NCBI GenBank assembly: GCA_031979385.1
Contig: DALZEF010000001.1
Coordinates: 62,001 to 126,000, forward strand
Direction: 5' to 3'
DNA: 64,000 bases
Source of the DNA: Timonella sp031979385
GTDB taxonomy: Bacteria; Actinomycetota; Actinomycetes; Actinomycetales; Cellulomonadaceae
Position 1 is the first letter of the stretch; every line of letters begins with the position of its first letter. A program made the translations under genes and the position numbers. Shown here in pieces: positions 51,330 to 59,338 of the stretch. The notes beneath the pieces were generated by a model. The model saw only the letters and a program-made list of their open reading frames with translations, ran no database searches and was not told where the DNA came from.

Positions 51330-52154
51330 CTATACATGAACCCAGTGCGAGGCCATACGACCCATCTTCACGACCGCAAACAGCGCACCCTGGCACAGCA
51401 CGATCGTGGGACCGGTGGCGGTGTCGAGGTAATAGGAGATGTACACCCCGACCACGGCACACACGGCAGCCAGCACAGGGGCGAGCCACAGCATCCTGCC
51501 AAACCGGTCAGTGAGCAGTCGTGCGGTGACGCCCGGGATGATGAGCATCGCGACAACGAGCACCACGCCCACCACTTGGAGGGCAACGACACTGGTCAAC
51601 GCCAAGATAGCCAGCAACAGGCCCGAGAGCAGCCGGGGATTGATCCCGATGGCCCGTGCATGCCGCGCATCAAAGGCCAACAACGTCAGATCCCGTCGTT
51701 TGATCAGCAGCGCCGCGAGCGCCACCAGTGCCACGCCAATGATCTGGACCGCGTCCGCCCAGGAGACACCGAGTAGGTTTCCGAACACGATGTGGTTGAG
51801 GTCCACGTGGCTTGGAGTCACGGAGATCAGCACGAGGCCGAGCGCGAACAGGGAGGTAAACACGACTCCCATTGCAGCGTCCTCTTTCACGCGGGTTCCG
51901 TCGCGCACCACGCCGATGAGTGCAACCGCGAGGAATCCGAACAGGAGCGCGCCCAGGAAGAAGGGCGCGCCAACAATGTAGGCGAGCACCACCCCGGGGA
52001 GCACTGCATGTGAGACGGCGTCTCCCATGAGCGACCAGCCCATGAGCACCAACCAGCAGGACAGGACTGCGCACAGGACTGCCGCGACCACTGATGTGAG
52101 GAAGGCGCGCTGCATGAACTCGAACGCGAACGGTTGGGTCAAGAAATCAATCAT
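51330..52154 (-). CDS. Metal ABC transporter permease (Mn/Zn/Fe type)
   Basis: 274 aa from ATG 52154 after GGAGGGGAAGG. About eight hydrophobic segments and the family signature GWSLMGDAVSHAVLPGVVLAY (in two parts) identify an ABC-3 family permease of manganese/zinc importers such as MntB/TroC. It is the third gene of a substrate-binding protein, ATPase, permease operon. The gap of 139 bp between ATPase and permease is filled by a 62-bp palindromic repeat, which is unusual for this tightly packed operon type. Confidence 0.88.
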   Translation of the reverse strand: MIDFLTQPFAFEFMQRAFLTSVVAAVLCAVLSCWLVLMGWSLMGDAVSHAVLPGVVLAYIVGAPFFLGALLFGFLAVALIGVVRDGTRVKEDAAMGVVFTSLFALGLVLISVTPSHVDLNHIVFGNLLGVSWADAVQIIGVALVALAALLIKRRDLTLLAFDARHARAIGINPRLLSGLLLAILALTSVVALQVVGVVLVVAMLIIPGVTARLLTDRFGRMLWLAPVLAAVCAVVGVYISYYLDTATGPTIVLCQGALFAVVKMGRMASHWVHV

Positions 52155-52182
52155 GCCTTCCCCTCCTGAACCCAATAACCAG

Positions 52183-52244
52183 CATGGTGCTTTTCCGTGA
52201 ACAGGGTGGTTTTTCTTGGTTGTTGATTCCGGAAAATCACCATG
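52183..52244 (+). repeat. 62-bp palindromic element, copy B
   Basis: Starts CATGGTGCTTTTCCGTGAAC, ends GGAAAATCACCATG. It lies between the ATPase and permease genes of the metal transporter operon. Confidence 0.85.
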
Positions 52245-52293
52245 TCGTACCTCGCACTGCCCGAGCCTGCAGTCCTATCGCCAGAGTTCCCAG

Positions 52294-53016
52294 TCACCCC
52301 TCACCTCCAGGCTTCATGCCGAATGCCGCTGCAAGATTCTCAGGTGTCAACACCTGGTCGGGTGGTCCTGAAGCAACCACACGACGGAACAACAGCACCA
52401 CCTCGCTAGCCAACTGGGGCAGCGCCGCCAAGTCATGGGTGGACACGAACACTGTCCTCCCCTCATCCGCTAGTTCACTCAAAACCGATCCGAGCGCGCG
52501 TGAGGTGGTCGTGTCCACCCCGGCAAACGGCTCGTCGAGAAGCATCACGCGCGCCTCTTGAGCGATTCCGCGCGCGACGAACACGCGCTTGCGTTGTCCA
52601 CCGGACAACTGGCCGATCTGCCGGTCTGCCAACTCTGAAAGTCCGGTGCGTTCCAGTGCGTCCGCGACTGCAATACGGTCAGCGGCGCGCGCACGCCGGG
52701 CCTGGCCGAGGTATCCGTAACGCCCCATCATCACGACATCGCGCACTGATACCGGGAAGCTCCAGTCGACGGTCTCGGCCTGTGGGACGTATGCGATCAG
52801 GTTCTGCTTCCTGGCCTGGGCAGGTGTGTGACCATCGATCAGGATCGAGCCGTGCGCCAGCGGCACCTCGCCCATGATTGCGTTGAACAGAGTCGATTTG
52901 CCGGCTCCGTTCATGCCAATCAGTCCGGTGACTGTGCCCGGGTCCACGGTCACAGATGCGCCGTTCAGGGCGATGTTGTCGCCGTACCGTACGTGTACGT
53001 CAAGCACCTCGATCAC
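52294..53016 (-). CDS. Metal ABC transporter ATPase
   Basis: 240 aa, GTG start at 53016 overlapping the upstream stop by four bases. Walker A is GMNGAGKST, signature LSGGQRKRVFVARGIA, Walker B VMLLDEPFAGVD, and H-loop VSTHD. It powers import with the neighbouring permease and binding protein; the family serves Mn2+, Zn2+ or Fe2+. Confidence 0.9.
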   Translation of the reverse strand: MIEVLDVHVRYGDNIALNGASVTVDPGTVTGLIGMNGAGKSTLFNAIMGEVPLAHGSILIDGHTPAQARKQNLIAYVPQAETVDWSFPVSVRDVVMMGRYGYLGQARRARAADRIAVADALERTGLSELADRQIGQLSGGQRKRVFVARGIAQEARVMLLDEPFAGVDTTTSRALGSVLSELADEGRTVFVSTHDLAALPQLASEVVLLFRRVVASGPPDQVLTPENLAAAFGMKPGGEG

Positions 53017-54011
53017 GAGGCACCACCGGTGAGTCCGCTGATGATGGTGTCCACGTCGTATGTGATGAGGTCAAGGTAGGTGGGCACGGGACCATCGGGG
53101 TCGGAGAGGGAATCCACGTAGAGCGTTCCGCCGAACTCAGCGTCGGTTGCCTCCACCACCTGCATCATTGGGGCGTCCGAGACCGTGCTCTCGCAGAACA
53201 CGGCGGGTACCTCGTTGGCTTTCACAAACTCGATGGCCCGCGTAATCTGCCCCGGCGTGGCTTCCTGTTCGGCATTGACCGGCCAGATGTACGCCTCGGT
53301 CAGTCCTGCGTCGCGTGCGAGGTAGCTGAACGCTCCCTCGCAGGTGACCAGCGCCCGCTGGTTTTCCGGCAGATTGGCGACGATCTGGTCGAGTCGACCC
53401 GCAACCTCACGCAGTTCCTGTTTATAGTGTGCTGCGTTGCGTTCGAAATCTTCTGCGTTGTCTGGCCGTAACTGCGTGAACGCGTCAGCGATGTTGTCGA
53501 CGTAGATCTCCACGTTCCGTGGGCTCATCCACGCGTGGGGGTTTGGCTTGCCCACGTAGGCGTCCTCGGCGATGTCGATTGGTTCAACCCCCTGCGACAA
53601 GGTGATCCGTGGGACTTTCACGTCGGCGAGGAAGCGTTCAAACCAGGCCTCTAGGTTCAGCCCGTTATCCAGCACTAGGTCGGCATCAACAGCGCGGCGC
53701 ACGTCGGCGGGAGTTGGCTCATAGCCGTGGATCTCGGCCCCGAGCTTGGTCAGCGACTCGACTCGCACGTGTTCTCCACCAACGTTCTGTGCGATGTCGG
53801 CCAGGACCGTGAAGGTGGTCAGCACGAATGGCACATCGTTATCTTGCTCCGCGTCCGCACCGTTGTTTCCTGCACCACCGGTGCAGGCTACCAGGCCAGC
53901 CGCAAGCGCCAGCGCGAGACCGGCCAACCGCAGTCCACGCACCCGGGCACGCCACTGCGGGTGGTGAGCGGACTGGGAAAGTGGGGATTCGTCGGAAATC
54001 TTGCGACTCAT
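53013..54011 (-). CDS. Metal ABC transporter substrate-binding lipoprotein
   Basis: 332 aa. ATG 54011 is favoured over two earlier starts because GAGGAAG lies seven bases upstream. The lipobox LVAC is near residue 43 (LAGLALALAAGLVACTGG). Metal-binding residues of the TroA/PsaA type are recognisable: His in GYEPTPADVRRA neighbourhood, His in GKPNPHAWMSPRN, Glu in VTCEGAFSYLARD and Asp near the C-terminus (LYVDSLSDPDG). Binds the metal outside the membrane and hands it to the permease. A perfect 22-bp palindrome just upstream is a likely operator for a metal-sensing repressor. Confidence 0.88.
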   Translation of the reverse strand: MSRKISDESPLSQSAHHPQWRARVRGLRLAGLALALAAGLVACTGGAGNNGADAEQDNDVPFVLTTFTVLADIAQNVGGEHVRVESLTKLGAEIHGYEPTPADVRRAVDADLVLDNGLNLEAWFERFLADVKVPRITLSQGVEPIDIAEDAYVGKPNPHAWMSPRNVEIYVDNIADAFTQLRPDNAEDFERNAAHYKQELREVAGRLDQIVANLPENQRALVTCEGAFSYLARDAGLTEAYIWPVNAEQEATPGQITRAIEFVKANEVPAVFCESTVSDAPMMQVVEATDAEFGGTLYVDSLSDPDGPVPTYLDLITYDVDTIISGLTGGAS

Positions 54012-54062
54012 GGGGCGCTTCCTCATCGGCAACTACGATCGGATTCCACGAGCATACATCAG

Positions 54063-54084
54063 AAAGTTCGGGCGCCCGAACTTT
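54063..54084. promoter_or_regulatory. Perfect palindrome AAAGTTCGGGC-GCCCGAACTTT
   Basis: A 22-bp perfect palindrome 52 bp upstream of the metal ABC operon. Likely operator of a metalloregulator (DtxR/MntR or Fur type); which one is not decidable here. Confidence 0.65.
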
Positions 54085-54241
54085 TAAATCCGTTAAGGCT
54101 AAATCATGCTGAATGTGCGGGTTTTTACTTCCCTGTGAGCATCAAAAACTCTCCCGGTGAAGTAATTTCCTATACGTTCACCACCACGAATCGTGGCCCT
54201 ACCGCCTTCCAGCCAACCACGGACTCCGGGCATACAAAAGT

Positions 54242-54268
54242 GGGGCGCACACCCTAGGTGTGCGCCCC
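54242..54268 (-). terminator. Terminator of the LCP gene
   Basis: Perfect 12-bp stem GGGGCGCACACC / GGTGTGCGCCCC, loop CTA, 16 bp past the LCP stop codon. Confidence 0.8.
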
Positions 54269-54283
54269 GCCCGTACGCGTAAA

Positions 54284-55342
54284 TCAGTCCAGATTAGCCA
54301 AATAATCGTCCAAGGTATCCGACTTGAAGGCCTCGGCAACCTTCGCGAGTTCATCCCAGTCCGGTTTCACGACAGATGCGCTGCCCTCGCGACCCGTGCC
54401 GAGGTTCGGGGACGTGAAGAACGACATGTCGTCTGCGCGCAGGTTGCGCATCGAGTATCCAAGCGAGGACAGCGCAGTCGCGGACAACCCCTCGTCAACC
54501 TTCATGTATGGGGCGAAGGCATCCACCGAGTCCAAGATCTTCGCGGGACTCGTCAGCGTGTCACGCGAGAGGACCTCTTTGACCATCGCCTTCACGAACA
54601 ACTGCTGGTTGGCCACACGGCTGTAGTCACCATCAGGGAACGCATACCGTTCACGTACGAACTCCAGCGCCTCGGTTCCATTGAGCTCGATGGTGCCCTG
54701 CGCAAAGTGCGTCTTACCGTGACGCGACGTGAACTCACGCGGGTTTTCCACCGTCACACCACCGAGTGCATCAGTGAGACCTTTGAATCCCTCAAAGTCG
54801 ATGATCGCGACGTGGTCGATTCGGGAGTCGATGATTCCCTCGACCGTCTGAATGACGAGAGGGATGCCACCAAATGCCATGGCAGCGTTGATCTTGTTAT
54901 ATCCATGCCCCGGAATCTCAACCCAGTTGTCGCGCATGATCGACATGACCTGAACTGACTCGCGGTCACTTGAGATGTGGGCGACCATGATCGTGTCCGA
55001 ACGCTGACCGCGAATGTCGTCTATCTCGTCATCCAACTCGCCGCGAGTATCGGAGCCAAGCAACAGGATGTTCAGCGCGCCGGTCTCAGATGCGGCGGGA
55101 CGGTCCGCATCATCGGGGAAAACGTTCTCGTTCGAGAGCTTCTCCGCCTTATTGAAGCTGCTGTTAAGCGACAGCGCAAACCATCCCACCGTACCCAGAA
55201 CAATCACGAGAAGGGTAGCGATCGCCCACACGAGGAGCCGAAGCCCACGACGTGGTGGTTGCGCTCTCTCGTGTCTGCGGGATCCCGGTGGCACCTCGCC
55301 CTTGGACTCATCTACGGCGTCTGCGGCTGGATTCTTAGTCAC
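54284..55342 (-). CDS. LytR-CpsA-Psr (LCP) family cell-wall ligase
   Basis: 352 aa from GTG 55342 after GGAAGA; the longer frame has no start signal. A short cytoplasmic N-terminus and one membrane helix (LLVWAIATLLVIVLGTVGWF) anchor the extracellular LCP domain. Its conserved segments are NILLLGSDTRGE, RSDTIMVAHI, VMSIMRDNWVEIPG, KINAAMAFGG and ALEFVRERYAFPDGDYSR with the catalytic Arg/Asp residues. LCP proteins transfer polysaccharides or teichoic acid-like polymers from lipid carriers to peptidoglycan, or glycans to proteins. No polysaccharide genes adjoin it; the nearest are at 58-61 kb. Confidence 0.9.
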   Translation of the reverse strand: MTKNPAADAVDESKGEVPPGSRRHERAQPPRRGLRLLVWAIATLLVIVLGTVGWFALSLNSSFNKAEKLSNENVFPDDADRPAASETGALNILLLGSDTRGELDDEIDDIRGQRSDTIMVAHISSDRESVQVMSIMRDNWVEIPGHGYNKINAAMAFGGIPLVIQTVEGIIDSRIDHVAIIDFEGFKGLTDALGGVTVENPREFTSRHGKTHFAQGTIELNGTEALEFVRERYAFPDGDYSRVANQQLFVKAMVKEVLSRDTLTSPAKILDSVDAFAPYMKVDEGLSATALSSLGYSMRNLRADDMSFFTSPNLGTGREGSASVVKPDWDELAKVAEAFKSDTLDDYLANLD

Positions 55343-55398
55343 ACGGCCATTCTTCCACGACCAGGATTGAGCGGCCAAGTAGGTTCGGATTGCAGCGA

Positions 55399-55590
55399 TC
55401 AGCGGCCAAACAGGCGTGCAAGGAACCCCCGCTGCTGCGGGTCTCCTCCCTGAGCCCCGGTCTTCACCGTCCTCGCGTGGCCGGTGCACCACTGGCCTGC
55501 GGGCACCTGAGCCTTGACGGAGTCAATGTGCTGGCCGCAGCCCGCCCAGGTGGTCTTTCCGCATTCCTTGCAGTTGACTGGTCGACACAT
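55399..55590 (-). CDS. Small conserved Cys-rich protein (zinc-ribbon-like)
   Basis: 63 aa: MCRPVNCKECGKTTWAGCGQ followed by HIDSVKAQVPAGQWCTGH. C2, C7, C10, C18 and C35 with H21 and H38 could bind zinc or iron. I recall this short MCRPV-CGKTTWAGCG pattern as common in actinobacterial genomes, without known function. The C-terminal 25 residues are low-complexity. ATG 55590 is preceded by AAGAAGAC. It lies between the LCP gene and the persulfide-response genes. Confidence 0.65.
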   Translation of the reverse strand: MCRPVNCKECGKTTWAGCGQHIDSVKAQVPAGQWCTGHARTVKTGAQGGDPQQRGFLARLFGR

Positions 55591-55626
55591 GGGGAGTCTT
55601 CTTTCTCGTTGGGTGACGCACGCCGC

Positions 55627-55917
55627 TCAGGCGAGCATCATGAATAGTTTTTCGAGTTCATCGATAGTGAGCTTTTCGCCTGAGTCGTCTCCGGCTTCCT
55701 TGAGCACCTCATCCGAGACGACGCATTGCTTCATCGCGGTGGACACGATTGCGAATCCCGCACGGTCCAGGGCGGACGAGGTCGCCGAAAGTTGAGTGAC
55801 CACGTCTCGGCATGGTGCACCGGATTCGACCGCGCCTATGACCGCGTCGAGTTGTCCGCGCGCCCGCTTGAGTCGGTTGAGGATTTTGCGCTGCGCCTCT
55901 TCTTGTCCCTCAAACAT
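55627..55917 (-). CDS. CsoR/FrmR-family regulator, CstR-like persulfide sensor
   Basis: 96 aa from ATG 55917 after GAGAGAGGG. The all-helical DUF156 fold is clear (KILNRLKRARGQLDAVIGAV, then CRDVVTQLSATSSALDRAGF). By CsoR numbering C36 and C65 are present but position 61, His in copper-sensing CsoR, is Ala. A C-x28-C pair without that His is the pattern of CstR, which senses persulfides and polysulfides. The next gene on the same strand encodes a CoA-disulfide reductase/rhodanese fusion, a typical CstR target. It therefore probably represses the operon via the palindrome at 57724-57739. Confidence 0.85.
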   Translation of the reverse strand: MFEGQEEAQRKILNRLKRARGQLDAVIGAVESGAPCRDVVTQLSATSSALDRAGFAIVSTAMKQCVVSDEVLKEAGDDSGEKLTIDELEKLFMMLA

Positions 55918-55979
55918 GTTTCCCTCTCTCGTTTTCGTTCTCACGCAAGCCGTGTCCGCCGGTTGCTCCCTGCCAGGAC

Positions 55980-57677
55980 TCAGTCACCAGTGACCAGATG
56001 GTCGATCCCCATGATCGCCTTATAGGTGATCATGCCACCCGAGAGGGACGCGCTGTCGAATCCGGCCTCGGTGAGTATGCGGTGGGCGATGTAGGAGCGC
56101 ACACCGGACTGGCAGGTCACCCGGATTCTCCGCCCCTGTGCAAGCTCGCTCACCTCGGCAAGGCGATCACGCAGTTCGGTGTGCGGGACATGGTGGGCGG
56201 TTGGCAGATGTCCGGTTGCCCACTCCGCGGTGGTGCGCACGTCGAGTACGAGCACATCGTCTCCGAAACTTAAGTATTCGTGCGGATACCACAGGGCGAG
56301 TTGATCGGTCAGCACGTTCTCGGCAACCATTCCCGCGAAGTTCACTGGGTCCTTGGCGGACCCATATGGTGGCGCGTAGGCGAGGTCGAGGTCGATGAGT
56401 TCTGGTGCTGTCAGGCCCGCGCGCATCGCCGTGGCGAGCACGTCGATGCGCTTGTCAGCGCCATCATTACCGACGATCTGGGCACCCAGCAGCAGCCCGT
56501 CATCTTCGCGTACGTGTACGGTCAGGTGCAGGCCGGTGGCTCCGGGGAAGTATCCGGCGTGGTTGTTCGGATGCAGGTGCAGGGTATGGAACGCGATGCC
56601 TGCCGCCGTGAGAGTGCGAGAATTGGCACCGGTCATGGCTGCGGTCAGTTCCCCAACGCGCACGATTGCGGTTCCGAGGGTTGCAGGAATCTCGCGGGCG
56701 GCGTCGGGGTTGAGGATGTCATCTGCGACGAGCCGTCCGGCGCGATTGGCGGGACCGGCGAGCATGACTGGCCGTCGGACCCCGGTGACCTTGTCGGTCT
56801 GGACGGTTGCATCGCCGACCGCCCAGATCCCCTGCACACTGGTACGTCCGTGTGCGTCGGTCACGATGGCCCGGTTGTCGAGTTCAACGCCCGATCCGTC
56901 GAGGAAGTCCGTGTCTGGGGTAACGCCAGCGGAGAGCACGATGATGTGTGCGGGGATGGTTTCGCCCGTACCAAGGTTGACCATATCGGCGTTGCTGCCG
57001 CCGTTGGTGATCGAGGTGATCTCGGCGTCTTCATACACGTCCATGCCCAGGCGTTCGAGTTCGAGCCGCACCTGACTTGCCACCTCAACCTCGGCGGGAG
57101 GCAATACGTGTGGGGCACGTTCAATGACGGACACCTTATAGCCTGCGAGCGCCAGGGCCTCCGCAGCCTCAAGCCCAATGAATCCGGCGCCGATGACAAC
57201 TGCGTGCGCATGGTTGGCACCCTGCCCAGCGGCACTGATCTGGGAGGTAACCTGTTCGCGGAGAGCGACCGCATCGTCGACAGTCCGCAAAGTAGTGACG
57301 CGTGGTGAGTCGATTCCCGGAATCGGCGGAGTGAACGCCCGCGCGCCTGGCGCGAGGATGAGCGCATCGTAGCTGATCGCAACCGGGCCGTCTGCAGTGT
57401 GCGCGGTGACTGTTTTCGTTTCCGAGTCAATGGCGGTGACGTTGTGACCAATGCGCACGTCTAGGTTGAGTGAGGCGCGCAGCGACTGCGGGGTCTGCAC
57501 GAGGAGCTTGGCCTTGTCCTCGATTTCTCCACTCACGTAGTAGGGCAGGCCGCAGTTTGCGAAGGACGGGTGGTGGCCGCGTTCGAGCACGATGATTTCG
57601 GCCGATTCACTGAGTCGTCGGGCGCGGGCTGCTGCACTCATGCCGCCTGCCACTCCGCCTACGATCACGATTCTCAT
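55980..57677 (-). CDS. CoA-disulfide/persulfide reductase with rhodanese domain
   Basis: 565 aa. The N-terminal 440 residues are an FAD/NAD(P)H pyridine-nucleotide disulfide reductase with a single active Cys, C42 in PSFANCGLPYY, and Rossmann motifs IVGGVAGGMSAA and VVIGAGFIGLEAAE. The C-terminal 100 residues are a rhodanese domain with active-site loop CQSGVR (C522). Such CoADR-Rhod fusions reduce CoA persulfide and polysulfide using NAD(P)H. ATG 57677 after GGAAGG. It is followed by a CstR-like regulator and preceded by an ATACCCC-type operator, so it forms a sulfide/persulfide detoxification unit. Confidence 0.9.
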   Translation of the reverse strand: MRIVIVGGVAGGMSAAARARRLSESAEIIVLERGHHPSFANCGLPYYVSGEIEDKAKLLVQTPQSLRASLNLDVRIGHNVTAIDSETKTVTAHTADGPVAISYDALILAPGARAFTPPIPGIDSPRVTTLRTVDDAVALREQVTSQISAAGQGANHAHAVVIGAGFIGLEAAEALALAGYKVSVIERAPHVLPPAEVEVASQVRLELERLGMDVYEDAEITSITNGGSNADMVNLGTGETIPAHIIVLSAGVTPDTDFLDGSGVELDNRAIVTDAHGRTSVQGIWAVGDATVQTDKVTGVRRPVMLAGPANRAGRLVADDILNPDAAREIPATLGTAIVRVGELTAAMTGANSRTLTAAGIAFHTLHLHPNNHAGYFPGATGLHLTVHVREDDGLLLGAQIVGNDGADKRIDVLATAMRAGLTAPELIDLDLAYAPPYGSAKDPVNFAGMVAENVLTDQLALWYPHEYLSFGDDVLVLDVRTTAEWATGHLPTAHHVPHTELRDRLAEVSELAQGRRIRVTCQSGVRSYIAHRILTEAGFDSASLSGGMITYKAIMGIDHLVTGD

Positions 57678-57723
57678 GTGGTTGCGCCTTCCGCTGGTGT
57701 GTGGTTCTCAACTAAGAACGAGA

Positions 57724-57739
57724 ATACCCCCAGGGGTAT
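57724..57739. promoter_or_regulatory. CsoR/CstR-type operator ATACCCC-CA-GGGGTAT
   Basis: Perfect 7-bp arms around two bases, 47 bp upstream of the reductase gene. G-tract TACCCC/GGGGTA palindromes are the known operator type for CsoR-family repressors, and one is encoded next to the target. Confidence 0.8.
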
Positions 57740-57780
57740 ATTTCATGCAAGATGGCACCCCTGTGACCCGCACCCCACGA

Positions 57781-57849
57781 TCGATGGGGCATTTTTCGTC
57801 CGAATACCCAAAATCTTTTAGCCCACCAGGACCATTTTGACCCCATCGA
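57781..57849 (+). repeat. 69-bp element, copy d
   Basis: Starts TCGATGGGGCATTTTTCGTC, ends GACCCCATCGA. It shares the GTCCGAATACCCA block with copy a. Confidence 0.8.
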
Positions 57850-58033
57850 CCCAACAGCCTCGTGCGCTTGTGCAAAATCTCCCTCGATCATCAGTACGCA
57901 CCCACAAGCACCATTAACTTTTTGGCTCTAAACTTCAAGAACCCCCACAAGTTACCGATTGGATAGGTAAGGGCGCGTAGGTAGTTGCCGCACCTGTACA
58001 TCCATCGGAAGAGCATGCGCTCCAGGAGCACCC

Positions 58034-59338
58034 ATGATCCCCTACGCAGATCGCACCCGCGTCCTCGTCGTCTTTGGCACTCGGCCAGAGGCCATCAAGA
58101 TGATCCCCGTCATCCGCGCCCTACAGGATTCAGGAAAGTTCCGACCCGTCGTGGTCAGCACAGGCCAGCACACAGACATGGTCGAAGACCTCATCGCCGC
58201 TTCTGGACTACGTCTCGACGTGAACCTTCGCGCATCAGGACCCATTGATGACCGCCGCCCCTCGCTCAACGAGGTCGTTGCGCGCATCATGGTGGGCATC
58301 GACCGCATCTGGTCCTCCGAGACCCTCCCTGCCGAATACCAGGACTCCGGACGCCGTTCAGTGCACGGTGCCCAGGTGTGCCTCGTCCACGGTGACACAA
58401 GTTCCGCCATGGCCGCTGCAGTTGCGGCATTCAACCTGCAGATCCCAGTGGTGCACGTCGAGGCAGGGCTGCGCACATCCAACCTACTCTCCCCATTCCC
58501 AGAGGAGGGCAACCGCCAGCTCATCTCCCGCATCGCGGCCCTACATCTTGCGCCGACCACGGCCAATAAGATGAATCTCGTGCGCGAGGGCGTGGACTAC
58601 GACCGCGTCCTAGTCACCGGAAACACCTCCATCGATATGCTGCACTGGGCGACCGAACAGGGCGGAGGGTTCGGTGAAGGCCTGGAATCTCTTGAGGCCA
58701 CCTACCTCGATGCAGAGGGCCACGCCGCAGCCAACCCCGAGCGCCGGCTCGTGCTTGTGACCGCGCACCGCCGCGAAAACTGGGGCGAGGGTTTGCAAAA
58801 CATCGCGAACGCAGTCAGGGAACTGTCCGATATCTACACCGATGCCGACTTCGTGGTTCCGATGCACCCCAACCCCATCGCACGAGCACCCATGCTCGAA
58901 ACCCTCTCCACCCAGGCCAACGTGTATCTCGTGGGCCCACGCGACTATCTCTCCTTTGCGAAGCTCATGTCGGTCGCCCGCATCATCATCACCGATTCCG
59001 GCGGCATCCAAGAAGAGGCTCCCGCACTCGGCACCCCGGTCCTTGTCGCACGCAACACAACCGAACGCCAAGAGGGAGTAGAGGCTGGGACGCTACTGCT
59101 CGTCGGCACTGACCCGGTCACCATCGTGGCCGAGGCACGCACGCTTCTCGACGATCCGGCAGAGTATGCTCGCAGGTCCGGCCACAAGAACCCCTATGGA
59201 GACGGTCTTGCATCCCAGCGCATCGTTGCAGCGCTCGACCATATCTTCCTTGACGGTCCACCGCCGGAGAACTTCCAGAGCAGCGAGATACGCACTGCGG
59301 TATCACGCAGGTTGGGGTTAGATTTCAGTCATGAATAG
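58034..59338 (+). CDS. wecB: UDP-N-acetylglucosamine 2-epimerase
   Basis: 434 aa, about 50 longer than the usual 375-385. ATG 58034 follows AGGAG. The family motifs are present: VVFGTRPEAIKMIPVIRALQ, VVSTGQHTDMV, VHVEAGLRTSNLLSPFPEEG, VTAHRRENWGEGL and ITDSGGIQEEAPALGTPVLV with the UDP-binding Glu/His/Arg residues. Converts UDP-GlcNAc to UDP-ManNAc in the cytoplasm, a precursor of cell-wall or capsule glycans. Its stop overlaps the start of the glycosyltransferase gene by eight bases, so the two products are probably made in a fixed ratio. Confidence 0.9.
   Translation: MIPYADRTRVLVVFGTRPEAIKMIPVIRALQDSGKFRPVVVSTGQHTDMVEDLIAASGLRLDVNLRASGPIDDRRPSLNEVVARIMVGIDRIWSSETLPAEYQDSGRRSVHGAQVCLVHGDTSSAMAAAVAAFNLQIPVVHVEAGLRTSNLLSPFPEEGNRQLISRIAALHLAPTTANKMNLVREGVDYDRVLVTGNTSIDMLHWATEQGGGFGEGLESLEATYLDAEGHAAANPERRLVLVTAHRRENWGEGLQNIANAVRELSDIYTDADFVVPMHPNPIARAPMLETLSTQANVYLVGPRDYLSFAKLMSVARIIITDSGGIQEEAPALGTPVLVARNTTERQEGVEAGTLLLVGTDPVTIVAEARTLLDDPAEYARRSGHKNPYGDGLASQRIVAALDHIFLDGPPPENFQSSEIRTAVSRRLGLDFSHE

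Larger units (their letters stand above)
57678..58033. other. Intergenic region with operator and repeat
   Basis: 356 bp holding the CstR-like operator (57724-57739) upstream of the reductase gene, a 69-bp repeat (57781-57849) and an unidentified promoter for the epimerase gene. No coding frame. Confidence 0.6.
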
